Notes: generated from the sequence alone by a model not told the origin. Numbered from the stretch's first letter, positions 49,126 to 58,479 are shown. The stretch is 64,000 nt of DNA from CAZYBC01 sp964645645 (GCA_964645645.1 CAZYBC010000001.1:20894-84893), one strand, 5' to 3'. Numbers and translations: made by a program.

Positions 49126-52100
49126 ATGTCAAATCAAATAACTTATTACAACTTGGTTGCACAAGGATCTGAGAGCACTGTTGTATCTCAGTACGTACGC
49201 GACGCTAATCTATTACGTGACTCTGGCTATCAGAGTGAGGCTAATCTAGAGCAAGAATTTATCAACCAACTTAAATCTCAGGCCTATGAATATATTTCCA
49301 TAAAATCAGAACAAGACTTAATCATTAATCTTAGGCATCAATTAGAAAAACTCAATAACTACACCTTTTCTGATAATGAATGGGATAAATTCTTTGCTAG
49401 CACTTTAGCTAATCCTAATCAAAGCATTGTTGAAAAAACCATTACTATTCAAGAAGACTATATCAAAAATCTCACTCGTGATGATGGATCAATAAAAAAC
49501 ATTTATCTGATCAAAAAAGATAATATCCACGATAACAATTTGCAGGTTATTAATCAGTATGCAACTGAATACGGCCAACGCGCCAATCGTTATGATGTCA
49601 CTGTTTTGGTCAATGGACTGCCACTTGTTCATATTGAATTAAAACGCCGTGGAGTAGCCATCCAAGAGGCATTCAATCAAATCAACAGATATAATCGTGA
49701 AAGCTTTTGGGCTTCATCCGGCTTATTTGAATACATACAAATATTTATCATTTCAAACGGAACACACACCAAATACTACAGCAACACAACCCGCGTCCAA
49801 CACATAAAAGATTCCAGTGAGGGTTCTACCAAAACAGGCAAACGAACTAGTAACAGCTTTGAATTCACCAGTTGGTGGGCAGACGCCACCAATCGCCCAA
49901 TTACTGATTTGATAGATTTTGCCAAAACATTTTTTGCTAAGCACACTATATTAAATATTCTTACCAAATATTGTGTATTCACTACTGACAAATTGTTATT
50001 AGTGATGCGCCCATATCAGATTGTTGCCACAGAAAAAATCTTAAATAAAATCAAAATCAGTACAAATTATAAAAAAATGGGAACAATTGAAGCTGGTGGA
50101 TATATCTGGCATACCACGGGATCAGGAAAAACCTTAACAAGTTTTAAAACCGCCCAATTAGCAAGTAAGCTACCTAATATTGAAAAAGTTATTTTTGTGG
50201 TAGATCGTAAAGATTTGGATTACCAAACTATGCGAGAGTATGACAAATTTGAAAAAGGAGCTGCTAATAGTAACACCAGCACTGCTATCTTAACTAAACA
50301 ACTTAGTGATCCAAATGCACAAATAATTGTTACCACAATTCAAAAACTAGACCGATTCATTAGTCGCAATGGTGAGCATACTATTTTTAGTGGTCATGTC
50401 GTACTTATCTTTGACGAATGCCATCGTTCTCAATTTGGAGAGATGCATGCGGCTATAACCAAGGCATTTAAGAATTATCATTTGTTTGGATTTACAGGTA
50501 CGCCAATTTTTGCTATCAACTCTTCATCCGGTGGCCGTCCAGACTTCAAAACAACACAACAAGCTTTTGGTGACAAACTTCATACTTACACCATTGTTGA
50601 TGCCATTGCAGATAAAAATGTTCTGCCATTTAAAGTTGATTATGTTTCTACAATTCGTGAGGCAGAAGATATTGAAGATAAAAAAGTAAGTGATATTGAT
50701 CGAGAGGCTATATTGGCTGCACCAGAAAGAATTGCCAATATTGTTAAATACATCCGAGAGCATTTTGACCAAAAGACCAAAAGAAACAGCTATTACAAAA
50801 TTAAAGATCGCCGCTTAGCAGGATTTAACTCTATCTTTGCAGTCTCTTCAATTGAAGTCGCTAAAAAATATTATGCAGAGTTTAAAAAACAGCTAGATGG
50901 TCTTCCAAGCGACAAACAGCTCAAGGTTGCAACAATATATAGCTTTGGCGTTAACGACGAGGATCTGGATGGAATGATTGATGAGAATTCTGAAGACACA
51001 TCTGGTCTGGATGTGAGTTCACGTGACTTTTTGGAGAGTGTAATTACCGACTACAACAAAATGTTTGGAACATCATACGATACTTCTTCAGACAAATTTC
51101 AAAATTATTACAAAGATCTAAGTGAACGGGTAAAGAATCGAGAAATTGATATCCTGATTGTGGTTAATATGTTCTTAACTGGATTTGACGCCACTACTTT
51201 AAACACGCTTTGGGTTGATAAAAATCTTAGATTGCATGGGTTATTACAAGCCTTTTCGCGTACCAACCGAATACTAAACAGTGTAAAAACATTCGGCAAC
51301 ATTATTTGTTTTAGAAACCTAGAAAAAGCTACCAATGAGTCAATTGCTTTATTTGGTGACAAAGAAGCTAGTGGTATCGTGCTCTTAAAAGCATATGGCG
51401 ATTATTATCACGGATATAAAGATGGTAACAAGGAAATACGAGGCTACGAAAGTTTGATCAAAGAATTACTCGAACGCTTCCCTGTTGGTGAAAGAATACT
51501 CGGAGAGCAAAACCAAAAAGATTTCGTCAAATTGTATGGGGCAATTTTACGAGTCAGAAACATTCTAACTACTTTTGATGAATTTGCTGGTAATGAAATT
51601 TTGACTGACCGTGACGTACAGGATTACCACAGCGCATATATTGATATCTATAATGAATTTCGTAAGGATAAACAGGATGAAAAAGAAAATGTTAATGATG
51701 ATGTTGTTTTCGAGATGGAACTTATTAAGCAAGTGGATATCAACATTGATTATATTTTAGGGCTAATTAAAAAATACCATCAAGATCATATTAAAAATAA
51801 AGAGTTATTGCTTGATATTAATAAAGCCATTGATTCAAGCATGGAACTTCGTAACAAAAAGGATTTAATTAATCAATTTATTGCTTCCTTGGATATTCAT
51901 TCTGTTGTTGAAGATGATTGGCAAAAGTTTGTTGAGAGCAAAAAAGTAGAAGAGCTTGAGGAAATTATCAAAAACGAAAATTTAGATCACGATGCAACTT
52001 ATACTTTTATTAAAAACGCATTTCGCAATGGTAATGTAACAACAACTGGTACTGAGATCACAAAGATCTTACCACCTGTAACTAGATTTTCTCCAACTGG

Positions 52101-52182
52101 AGAAAGGACTAAAAAGCGCGAAAGTGTTATTGATAAACTTACAAAATTCTTTGAAAAATTTTTTAATATTTCAAGAGAATAA
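49126..52182 (+). CDS. hsdR: Type I restriction endonuclease subunit HsdR
   Basis: Motor and nuclease subunit, 1018 residues, the expected size. The N-terminal PD-(D/E)xK nuclease has VTVLVNGLPLVHIELKRRG near 160-178 with the E-x-K pair, preceded by NRYD. The SF2 translocase has IWHTTGSGKTLTSF (Walker A near 328), VIFVVDRKDLDYQ, DECHRSQFGEMH (motif II near 429), FTGTPIF (motif III), VNMFLTGFDATTLNTLWVDK and LLQAFSRTNRI (motifs V-VI). The C-terminal helical part binds HsdM. It cuts unmodified DNA after translocation. It is the last gene of the island; no terminator is obvious behind it. Confidence 0.97.
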   Translation: MSNQITYYNLVAQGSESTVVSQYVRDANLLRDSGYQSEANLEQEFINQLKSQAYEYISIKSEQDLIINLRHQLEKLNNYTFSDNEWDKFFASTLANPNQSIVEKTITIQEDYIKNLTRDDGSIKNIYLIKKDNIHDNNLQVINQYATEYGQRANRYDVTVLVNGLPLVHIELKRRGVAIQEAFNQINRYNRESFWASSGLFEYIQIFIISNGTHTKYYSNTTRVQHIKDSSEGSTKTGKRTSNSFEFTSWWADATNRPITDLIDFAKTFFAKHTILNILTKYCVFTTDKLLLVMRPYQIVATEKILNKIKISTNYKKMGTIEAGGYIWHTTGSGKTLTSFKTAQLASKLPNIEKVIFVVDRKDLDYQTMREYDKFEKGAANSNTSTAILTKQLSDPNAQIIVTTIQKLDRFISRNGEHTIFSGHVVLIFDECHRSQFGEMHAAITKAFKNYHLFGFTGTPIFAINSSSGGRPDFKTTQQAFGDKLHTYTIVDAIADKNVLPFKVDYVSTIREAEDIEDKKVSDIDREAILAAPERIANIVKYIREHFDQKTKRNSYYKIKDRRLAGFNSIFAVSSIEVAKKYYAEFKKQLDGLPSDKQLKVATIYSFGVNDEDLDGMIDENSEDTSGLDVSSRDFLESVITDYNKMFGTSYDTSSDKFQNYYKDLSERVKNREIDILIVVNMFLTGFDATTLNTLWVDKNLRLHGLLQAFSRTNRILNSVKTFGNIICFRNLEKATNESIALFGDKEASGIVLLKAYGDYYHGYKDGNKEIRGYESLIKELLERFPVGERILGEQNQKDFVKLYGAILRVRNILTTFDEFAGNEILTDRDVQDYHSAYIDIYNEFRKDKQDEKENVNDDVVFEMELIKQVDINIDYILGLIKKYHQDHIKNKELLLDINKAIDSSMELRNKKDLINQFIASLDIHSVVEDDWQKFVESKKVEELEEIIKNENLDHDATYTFIKNAFRNGNVTTTGTEITKILPPVTRFSPTGERTKKRESVIDKLTKFFEKFFNISRE

Positions 52183-52229
52183 AAGCAATCATTAGTTTTA
52201 GCAAGAATTAAAAACTATCCAACCATCTT

Positions 52230-52637
52230 TTATTTTTTTTTAAACAAAGCATAAATTGCTTTTCCAGGTAGTTTTTTTCTAAAACCAGACCGTGCATCTT
52301 TTATTTTTGCTTGAAAGTTAAAATTAATCCATGGATCCATCCAGAGGTTATTTAACCTAGCTAAATAGTGTCCACTTGGATATTTTTTAGATCTTTTGAT
52401 GAAAACAATTACTCCATCTTTATATATTTTCCTTTTTAATTTTTGGTTTAAATATTTATATTCATAATTTAAACCAAAATGTAAAAATAATTTAGTTAAA
52501 TCTTTACAAATAAAACCTTTGGTTTGAGCTTGTTTTTTAGTAATCAGACAACTTATTTGTTGATATTCTTTTTCAACTAAAAAAGCAACGCAAGCTAGAC
52601 CACAACCGTAAGAATCTTGCTGAGTAATTGGCTCCAT
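52230..52637 (-). CDS. Small C39-like papain-fold protein
   Basis: A 135-residue protein. The N-terminus QQDSYGCGLACVAFLVEKEY gives the Cys of a C39-like fold at about residue 12. The histidine is in KYPSGHYLARL near 89 and the aspartate in LWMDPWINF near 101. There is no signal peptide, so it may act in the cytosol or be a stand-alone peptidase domain. It may also be an inactive relative. It is unlinked to any bacteriocin ABC transporter here. It lies between hsdR and the DUF2779 gene. Confidence 0.7.
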   Translation of the reverse strand: MEPITQQDSYGCGLACVAFLVEKEYQQISCLITKKQAQTKGFICKDLTKLFLHFGLNYEYKYLNQKLKRKIYKDGVIVFIKRSKKYPSGHYLARLNNLWMDPWINFNFQAKIKDARSGFRKKLPGKAIYALFKKK

Positions 52638-52665
52638 AGAAGAAACTCTACCATTTATATTTTTA

Positions 52666-54084
52666 TTAACAAGCTTTTTTTACCCTCTTCCAAATCTCCA
52701 CCATCGCCCAAGTATCTAGCTCGCAATATTTGAGTAAATTTTGGGCAATTTGGCTGCGTTCGGCTTCGTTTAAGTTGCCATAGATCATTTCATACCAAGC
52801 CCACATTGCTGCTGAGCCTTCGCCAATGGCTAATTCTTTGTAGCTTAGCTGGGGGCATAAAGCTGGCAAAACTTTTTTGATTGAGGCGCTGCCGTGGAAA
52901 TGGTGGTCAACGTATAAGCCTTGAGAAAAAATTTCCATTAGGTCATAGACTCGTTCATTAATGCTGTTGAGTTGATCGGCTAATTCTGGGCAGAGTATTG
53001 CTAACTCTTTGTTGCGGCCGCATTCAAAGTTTTTATTCCAAACAATAATATTGCCGCTTTCACCAATAACTTGGCACAATTGCTTGGCTAACTGAGGGGC
53101 GGGGTCACTATCTTGGGTGGCAAGGTATTCGTAATGTTCAAATTCTGCGCTATTTGGCTCTCTTAAGACATGAATGGAAAATTGGGTGACAGCGTGCTGA
53201 TAGGGTTTATAACCATCATAAAGCGGGAGGGCTTCTTGATAACTTTCATAGTCTAAAAAATACAGGGGAAATTCTAGCCGATTGAGTTCTTTGACTATCG
53301 CTGCTTGATTAATGATAGCCTTATTTTGTCTAGCGGATTGAATCTGCAATCTTTGTTTATAACTACTCTGAAAGGTATCTGGAATGTCTTTGAGCAATGC
53401 TACGCCCATCTCTAACAACTGACGGTATTGTTTTTTACTGGCGTGATTGAGGTCATAAATTGAGCCATCAGGCAAATTAGGAAAACAGTGGCCAGGATAA
53501 ATACATTTGTCAGGATTAAAACAATGCTCATCGCTGGGTTCATGGTCTAAGCGCAAAGTATTCCAGGCTTCTACTCTAAGCTGATAAACTTTGTCTTCCT
53601 TTTTGGCAATATGATCAGTCATGTCTTCCACTACAAATAATTGTTGTAAATCTAAGTCACCGTGAAGTTGATATTTAGAGTTAAGGTGGAGTAAATAAAC
53701 TTTGTGAATCGGTAAACTGGCCTTAGCGACTAAAAATTGAAAGGTGACATCATATTTGTGCTCAGGTTTAATTTCGGTACTGCTTTTAATTTCATATAAA
53801 TCGTAAGTATTATGTACCGTGTCATGCACCAAAGCATCAAGGCGTGCTTCATAGTTACCATCTGTTAAGGTGGTTTGAAAAGATAAAACAGTGCCGGCTG
53901 GATATTGACTGGCAACTTTTTTGGTTAAATAATCTTTAGCCAAATTCTCTATTTTATAACCCTGCTTCATTAAATGCTGATCGTAAAGAGAGGGCGGTTT
54001 GGGCTGGTCTTCACTATGTACTGCTAACCACATGTGCAGCGGTGACTCAAGGTAAGTTAAAAAAAGCGATTTAGTAAGTGTCAT
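52666..54084 (-). CDS. DUF2779 protein: Cas4-like plus DEDD-type nuclease domains
   Basis: A 472-residue protein of the DUF2779 group. N-terminal PD-(D/E)xK/RecB-like part: EARLDALVHD, then YDLYEIKSSTEIKPEHKYDV with the E-x-K, plus cysteines EHCFNPDKCIYPGHC that could hold an Fe-S cluster or zinc. C-terminal RNase-H-like exonuclease part: YFLDYESYQEALPLY (first acidic pair), INERVYDLMEIF, and YCELDTWAMVEIW (last aspartate). Probably a DNA repair or RNA/DNA-processing nuclease. No CRISPR array or cas genes are near. Its -10 box (TATAAT, minus strand) lies at the very end of metK, 8 nt before the ATG, so it may be leaderless. Confidence 0.82.
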   Translation of the reverse strand: MTLTKSLFLTYLESPLHMWLAVHSEDQPKPPSLYDQHLMKQGYKIENLAKDYLTKKVASQYPAGTVLSFQTTLTDGNYEARLDALVHDTVHNTYDLYEIKSSTEIKPEHKYDVTFQFLVAKASLPIHKVYLLHLNSKYQLHGDLDLQQLFVVEDMTDHIAKKEDKVYQLRVEAWNTLRLDHEPSDEHCFNPDKCIYPGHCFPNLPDGSIYDLNHASKKQYRQLLEMGVALLKDIPDTFQSSYKQRLQIQSARQNKAIINQAAIVKELNRLEFPLYFLDYESYQEALPLYDGYKPYQHAVTQFSIHVLREPNSAEFEHYEYLATQDSDPAPQLAKQLCQVIGESGNIIVWNKNFECGRNKELAILCPELADQLNSINERVYDLMEIFSQGLYVDHHFHGSASIKKVLPALCPQLSYKELAIGEGSAAMWAWYEMIYGNLNEAERSQIAQNLLKYCELDTWAMVEIWKRVKKAC

Positions 54085-54092
54085 TAGAAGTA

Positions 54093-54098
54093 ATTATA
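54093..54098 (-). promoter_or_regulatory. -10 box TATAAT (minus strand) for DUF2779 gene
   Basis: A perfect TATAAT on the minus strand, 8 nt before the ATG at 54084 and overlapping the metK stop. Leaderless-type spacing. Confidence 0.5.
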
Positions 54099-55224
54099 CT
54101 GCGCTTTCCTCCACCTTTTCCCAGCTAACTCCCTCTCTGCCAAAATGACCATAGGCTGCCGTTTGGGCATAAATTGGCTGGCGCAAATTTAAGCGTTGAT
54201 TAATCTGACTGACTGACATATCCAACAAATTTAAAGCGTAAGCTTTAAGTTTAGCGTCACTGACAGTGGTAGTTTTAAAAGTTTCTATGCCAAATGATAC
54301 CGGTTTGGCTTGACCAATCACATACGCCACCCGCACTTCGGCTCGTCTGGCAAGACCTTTGGCGACAATATTTTTAGCCAAAAAGCGGCAAGCATAAGCA
54401 GCACTGCGATCAACTTTACTGGGGTCTTTACCAGAAAAACAACCTCCGCCATGTCTAGCCATGCCACCATAAGTATCCACAATAATTTTCCGTCCAGTCA
54501 CGCCGGTGTCAGTAGCCGGGCCACCAATTTCCCAAACTCCTGTTCCATTAACAATGAATTTAATTTTTTGCTCAGTCAAAATTAAACCTGGAAAATACTT
54601 TTGACAGGCCGGTTTTACCACCCATTGCCACAAATCTTGCTTTAACTGTTGCTGACTAACTTGTTGCACATCATAAGGCACCGCTAAAATAATGGTAGAA
54701 GGTTTCAAGGGTTGACCATGACGGTCATAATCTATCACCACTTGAGCTTTACCATCAGGACGCAAATAAGGGAGTTGAGCTTGCTCGCGGGCTTGATCCA
54801 TAGTTTTCACTAATTGATGAGCCAACATAATTGGTAAAGGCATTAATTCTGGAGTTTCATCACAAGCATAACCAAACATTAAACCCTGATCACCAGCTCC
54901 GCCGTCATCAACTCCTACCGCAATATCATGAGATTGTTGATGAATATGCACGTCAATTTTAGCTTGATCAGAAAATCCCCAAGCGGGATTGGTATAACCA
55001 AGGCTGGCAATAGTCGCACGGGCAACTTGCTCATAATCAATTGTTTGATTGCAAGTTACCTCTCCAGCTAAAACTACTTGATTGGTAGTAACCAAAGTTT
55101 CTACGGCTACCCTGGCAGAAGCATCAACCGCTAAACAAGCATCAAGAATGCTATCAGAAATTTGATCACAAATTTTATCTGGATGCCCAGCCGCCACGGA
55201 TTCCGAAGTAAATTGATAAGACAT
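54094..55224 (-). CDS. metK: S-adenosylmethionine synthetase
   Basis: MetK makes S-adenosylmethionine from methionine and ATP. The 376 residues match the family: SESVAAGHPDKICDQISDSI at the N-terminus, the signature GAGDQGLMFGYACDETPELM, RPDGKAQVVIDY, GRKIIVDTYGGMARHGGGCF near the middle, and FSGKDPSKVDRSAAYACRF. Metal and potassium ligands are in place. The ATG has AAAGGAG 4 nt upstream. The leader carries a SAM-I-type riboswitch (55260-55351), so expression likely falls when SAM is plentiful. No methionine biosynthesis gene is visible nearby. Confidence 0.98.
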   Translation of the reverse strand: MSYQFTSESVAAGHPDKICDQISDSILDACLAVDASARVAVETLVTTNQVVLAGEVTCNQTIDYEQVARATIASLGYTNPAWGFSDQAKIDVHIHQQSHDIAVGVDDGGAGDQGLMFGYACDETPELMPLPIMLAHQLVKTMDQAREQAQLPYLRPDGKAQVVIDYDRHGQPLKPSTIILAVPYDVQQVSQQQLKQDLWQWVVKPACQKYFPGLILTEQKIKFIVNGTGVWEIGGPATDTGVTGRKIIVDTYGGMARHGGGCFSGKDPSKVDRSAAYACRFLAKNIVAKGLARRAEVRVAYVIGQAKPVSFGIETFKTTTVSDAKLKAYALNLLDMSVSQINQRLNLRQPIYAQTAAYGHFGREGVSWEKVEESAV

Positions 55225-55259
55225 TTTCTCCTTTCTACAGAGCTAATCTTTCTCTTATT

Positions 55260-55351
55260 AAGAGCTAGATGAAGCACCGTGCTTTTACTGAAGGTATAAA
55301 AGTCGGTTGCTGGATGGCTATAAGCGGGCTAGTTCCCTGACCATCACTCTC
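55260..55351 (-). promoter_or_regulatory. SAM-I-type (S-box) riboswitch in the metK leader
   Basis: Reading the minus strand: P1 arm GAGAG, then GATGG, CAGGGAACTAGCCCG, TTATAGCCATCCAGCAACC, a P3 hairpin CTTTTA...TAAAAG, CACGGTGCTTCATC and the closing P1 arm CTCTT. The blocks AGGGA..GCCC, CCAGCAACC and GGTGCT match the S-box core. The closing arm can also pair with AAGAG just downstream (CTCTT-AAT-AAGAG), giving a switch. There is no terminator U-run, so control is probably at translation. The exact mechanism is unresolved. Confidence 0.85.
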
Positions 55352-55388
55352 GATTTAAATTAATTGTAGCACAAATCAATAACTTGTT

Positions 55389-55838
55389 ATGACCAATGAT
55401 AGCGAGTTGAATGTAATAAATTTACAGCTTAGAATAAGTAACCATATGCAACCAGCTAAAAAAGTCACCACCAACCTCCAATCCGTTGAATTAGCAGAAC
55501 AAAAATTAAACATCAAATATCCAGAATTGATAAAAAATAAAATGTTAGAAAAAAATGGTTTTTATACTGATGAATTTCAATTCTACTGTATTTTTGATGC
55601 TGAAGATAAATATCATACCTTTGATGATGTGGTCAAAGAAAATACTAATGAAGATTCTGGCTGGCTAAAATATTTACCGGCTGGCTATGTTGCAATTGCT
55701 GAAGATGGTGGGCGTGGTTGTTTAGCTTTAAATACTAACAAAGATGGCAAAATTTATTATTACGAAAATGATAGTGGAAAAATTACTGTCTATGCTCAAA
55801 ATGAAGCAGAAATAAAAAAATATTTGTTTGGTAATTAA
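55389..55838 (+). CDS. SMI1/KNR4 (SUKH) family protein
   Basis: A 149-residue SUKH-superfamily protein. Motifs are AEQKLNIKYPELIKNKMLEK, then NGFY, DDVVKENTNEDSGWLKYLPA and GYVAIAEDGGRGCLALN, followed by IYYYENDSGKI. SUKH domains are mostly immunity proteins for polymorphic toxins. No toxin gene is visible. Two starts are possible: ATG 55389, or ATG 55446 (begins MQPAKKVTTNLQS), which is closer to the domain; neither has a good ribosome-binding site. It diverges from metK. Confidence 0.75.
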   Translation: MTNDSELNVINLQLRISNHMQPAKKVTTNLQSVELAEQKLNIKYPELIKNKMLEKNGFYTDEFQFYCIFDAEDKYHTFDDVVKENTNEDSGWLKYLPAGYVAIAEDGGRGCLALNTNKDGKIYYYENDSGKITVYAQNEAEIKKYLFGN

Positions 55839-55907
55839 TTTTCTATTTTTGCATTTTTCCTTTTTCCCAGCTAAAATAGCCAAAACTTTAAAAACAGCTT
55901 TTTTAGC

Positions 55908-56774
55908 ATGATGATTACAGCCAATTTCTTAGATCACTTACTAACTTCTCAAAAAAACCAGCCCTTGCTCATCAGCATTGCGGGGAGTAGTGCTGTCGGC
56001 AAAACTAGTGTTGTCTCTCAGCAATTAACTCACTTAATTGAACAACACTCGCAACTCCAACCCGTGATTCTTAATCAAGATAATTTTCAACTAGGCAAAA
56101 CTTTCAGCAAAACTAATAATAGCCCGTATCGTTTTGATGACCCTGGTAATTTTGATTTGCCAGCTTGCTATCAAGTTTTAACCAATTTATTGCACCAACA
56201 ACCTAGCCAAATTCCACAATTTTCTTTTCAAGAAAATCAGCGTATCTCTAGCCAAGTTTTACAATTATCAGCTAATTCAGTTTTAATTTTTGAAGGTTTA
56301 TATGCTTTTTACAACCAAGCTTTAGCTGAAATAGCTGATTATAAAATTTTTGTTCAGGCTCCTTTTTATGCTCGCTTGCTGAGAAGAATTTTCCGCTTTA
56401 TTTATAAATTAAAAATAAAAACACCAGATTTAGCTAGAGCCTTAGAACAAATGGTTTTAGAAGTTCAGCCAGCTAATCAAAGCTTGGTTAGTTTACAAAA
56501 AAAAGTTGCTGATTTAATTATCACTAGCTCTTACAATTTTGAGGAAACTTTTAATAATTTTAACTTAGCTCAAAAAACCATTTTTACTACTCCAACTGGA
56601 GAGACTCTTTGGTCAATTAAACCAGAACCAAATTTAGAATTAAATTTAATTAAAACACCTCACTCACAAATCTATTTTAATGTCCTCTTTCAAGGACAAA
56701 ATTTTTATAGTACCGCCACCAGTGAAGCAGTCGCTCAGAATTTAAGCCAAATTGATAGTCATACTTTTAATTAG
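55908..56774 (+). CDS. Uridine kinase-like P-loop protein
   Basis: A 288-residue P-loop kinase of the uridine kinase/phosphoribulokinase group. Walker A IAGSSAVGKTSVV at about 25-37, LNQDNFQLGKTF with the catalytic-type Asp after strand 2, YRFDDPGNFDLPACY matching the family's N/D-HP.AFD region, and VLIFEGLYAFYNQAL as Walker B/EG motif. Substrate may be uridine or another small sugar alcohol; unknown. A C-terminal 80 residues are extra. ATGATG gives two adjacent starts, 55908 or 55911. It ends just before the box at 56779. Confidence 0.85.
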   Translation: MMITANFLDHLLTSQKNQPLLISIAGSSAVGKTSVVSQQLTHLIEQHSQLQPVILNQDNFQLGKTFSKTNNSPYRFDDPGNFDLPACYQVLTNLLHQQPSQIPQFSFQENQRISSQVLQLSANSVLIFEGLYAFYNQALAEIADYKIFVQAPFYARLLRRIFRFIYKLKIKTPDLARALEQMVLEVQPANQSLVSLQKKVADLIITSSYNFEETFNNFNLAQKTIFTTPTGETLWSIKPEPNLELNLIKTPHSQIYFNVLFQGQNFYSTATSEAVAQNLSQIDSHTFN

Positions 56775-56778
56775 CAGT

Positions 56779-56784
56779 TATAAT
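56779..56784 (+). promoter_or_regulatory. -10 box TATAAT, leaderless-type spacing
   Basis: A perfect TATAAT ends 6 nt before the ATG at 56791 and decides this start over the longer frame from 56752. Confidence 0.6.
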
Positions 56785-56790
56785 CATTCT

Positions 56791-57114
56791 ATGGACCCAA
56801 AAGTTACAGCTTACCTTACCAAACAACAATCACCACAAAAAGAAATCGGTAAAAAATTAAGAACAATCTTTTTTAAACATTTTCCACAAATAAATGAAAA
56901 AATGAAATTCGGCGTTCCTTACTATGATGATAAATTTTATATCGTAGCTTTAAAAGATCATCTTAACTTTGGTTTTGAAATTAAAAATTTTTCTACAGGA
57001 GAAATCAAAACATTTGCTGGAAACGGAAAAACTGTCAAAATACTAGAAATTGCCAATATAAAAGATATTGATGAAACTCAAATTGTAAACATACTCAAAA
57101 AAGTATTAAAATAA
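56791..57114 (+). CDS. DUF1801-domain protein
   Basis: A 107-residue soluble protein of the DUF1801 (YdhG-like) family: AYLTKQQSPQKEIGKKLRTI, PQINEKMKFGVPYYDDKFYI, ALKDHLNFGFEI. The family has a small alpha/beta fold of unknown function, sometimes linked to iron or stress in other bacteria. The start at 56791 is chosen because of the -10 box 6 nt upstream and because it matches the family N-terminus. It is 5 nt upstream of the zinc-ribbon gene and probably co-transcribed. Confidence 0.8.
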   Translation: MDPKVTAYLTKQQSPQKEIGKKLRTIFFKHFPQINEKMKFGVPYYDDKFYIVALKDHLNFGFEIKNFSTGEIKTFAGNGKTVKILEIANIKDIDETQIVNILKKVLK

Positions 57115-57119
57115 AAACC

Positions 57120-57425
57120 ATGAAATATTGTCAAAGTTGTGGCATGCCACTCACCAAAAAAGCAGATTTTGCTAAGGGAGATGAAAAATCAATTCTGTGT
57201 TGCTATTGTGTTGATGCTGAAGGCAATGCCAAATCAGCTGAAGAAATTTTTGAGGGTGGCGTTCAATTTTTTATGAATAGCTTTGGCGGAGATCGCCAAA
57301 AAGCTGAACGTCTCACTCGCAAAAACATGAGCCAACAACCTTACTGGAAAAACAAAAATTGCAAAATTTTAGAAGGTGAGATGGCTAGTGATGAAGAATT
57401 TAAGACCATGCTAGCCAAGATGTAA
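57120..57425 (+). CDS. Zinc-ribbon domain protein
   Basis: A 101-residue protein. The N-terminal putative zinc ribbon has YCQSCGMPL (CxxC at 4-7) and ILCCYCVD (Cys at about 27-30), the pattern of the Zn_ribbon_2 family, whose members often sit beside small signalling or regulatory proteins. The C-terminal half is helical (AEEIFEGGVQFFMNSFGGDR; QKAERLTRKNMSQQPYW). Function unknown. It is second in the unit with the DUF1801 gene. Confidence 0.82.
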   Translation: MKYCQSCGMPLTKKADFAKGDEKSILCCYCVDAEGNAKSAEEIFEGGVQFFMNSFGGDRQKAERLTRKNMSQQPYWKNKNCKILEGEMASDEEFKTMLAKM

Positions 57426-57474
57426 ACTTACCCTACTTGCCAAAGCCAATTTCAACCTATAATCTTAATCTATC

Positions 57475-58479
57475 ATGACTAAAACCAATTCTAATTTAAT
57501 TAAAGGGCTGGCCATTCTAGCGGTGATTTTATTACATGCCTTAGCCTATATTCACGGCGCTTATAATTCTCCGCAACAATTAATTTATATTACTTTAGAT
57601 CAATGGGCACGTTTTTGTATGCCGGCTTTTATTATGGTTTCTGGTTATGGTTTAGCTTACAAATATCAAAAAAAAACCTTTCGTTTTTTTAGTTTTCTAA
57701 AAGGTATTTTACTTAAGCTTTTACCGCTTTATTTGTTCTGGAGTTTAGTTTCAATTTTTTTAATTAGAGCTATGCCAAATTGGTCGGCTGGAACTCCGCC
57801 ATCATCCATTCTTAAATTGTTACTTTTTGGTCAGGCTGATTATCAGTTATATTTTGTGCCGTTAATTCTACAATTTTATTTATTATTTCCATTTATTTTA
57901 GCTTTCAAAAAAAAGTTGCCCTTAATGCTTGGGTTGGCTTTTGTACTACAAATTGTTGCTTACCTTTTTTATCAGTTTAGTGCCAGCAATACCGATCGGA
58001 TTGAATATTTATTATTTGTTTCTTGGATTGCTTATTTTGTTTTTGGCATTTATTACCAAAGACAACAACTGCCAGCTTGGCTAAATAACACTGCTCCAAT
58101 TATTGCCTTAGGCAGTTTAGCTTTAATTGTTTATTCTAGTCTGAGCCAAATTAACCATGGGCTTGATCCTTTGCCAGCATTAAAATTTACCCGCTTAATC
58201 ATCATTCCTTTTGCCTTAAGTTTTGTTCTTAGCTTAAGTCAACTCAAATTAGATAAACCCAACTGGCTAGTAAAAATTTTAACTACTTTAGGTAAAAATT
58301 CTTATCTGATTTTTTTGGCACATAATCTTGGATTAAGAATTTTTTATTCGTTAATAGAAAAACACTTAGATTGGCGGTTGCTTTGGGTGTCTTTAATTTG
58401 GCTAATCGCAATTATCTTTAGCCAAAAAATCATCTTAAAACCAAATTTTCAGCATAAACCCGCTCGCGCCAAAAACTGA
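57475..58479 (+). CDS. Acyltransferase family 3 membrane protein
   Basis: A 334-residue membrane protein with about ten helices, of the OafA/YrhL-type acyltransferase 3 family. It begins NLIKGLAILAVILLHALAYI with the conserved histidine, has RFCMPAFIMVSGYGLAYKYQ with the following arginine/lysine region, and ends with GKNSYLIFLAHNLGLRIFYS. Members O-acetylate or succinylate cell-surface sugars or peptidoglycan. The acceptor is unknown. TATAAT occurs 11 nt upstream of the ATG. Confidence 0.87.
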   Translation: MTKTNSNLIKGLAILAVILLHALAYIHGAYNSPQQLIYITLDQWARFCMPAFIMVSGYGLAYKYQKKTFRFFSFLKGILLKLLPLYLFWSLVSIFLIRAMPNWSAGTPPSSILKLLLFGQADYQLYFVPLILQFYLLFPFILAFKKKLPLMLGLAFVLQIVAYLFYQFSASNTDRIEYLLFVSWIAYFVFGIYYQRQQLPAWLNNTAPIIALGSLALIVYSSLSQINHGLDPLPALKFTRLIIIPFALSFVLSLSQLKLDKPNWLVKILTTLGKNSYLIFLAHNLGLRIFYSLIEKHLDWRLLWVSLIWLIAIIFSQKIILKPNFQHKPARAKN

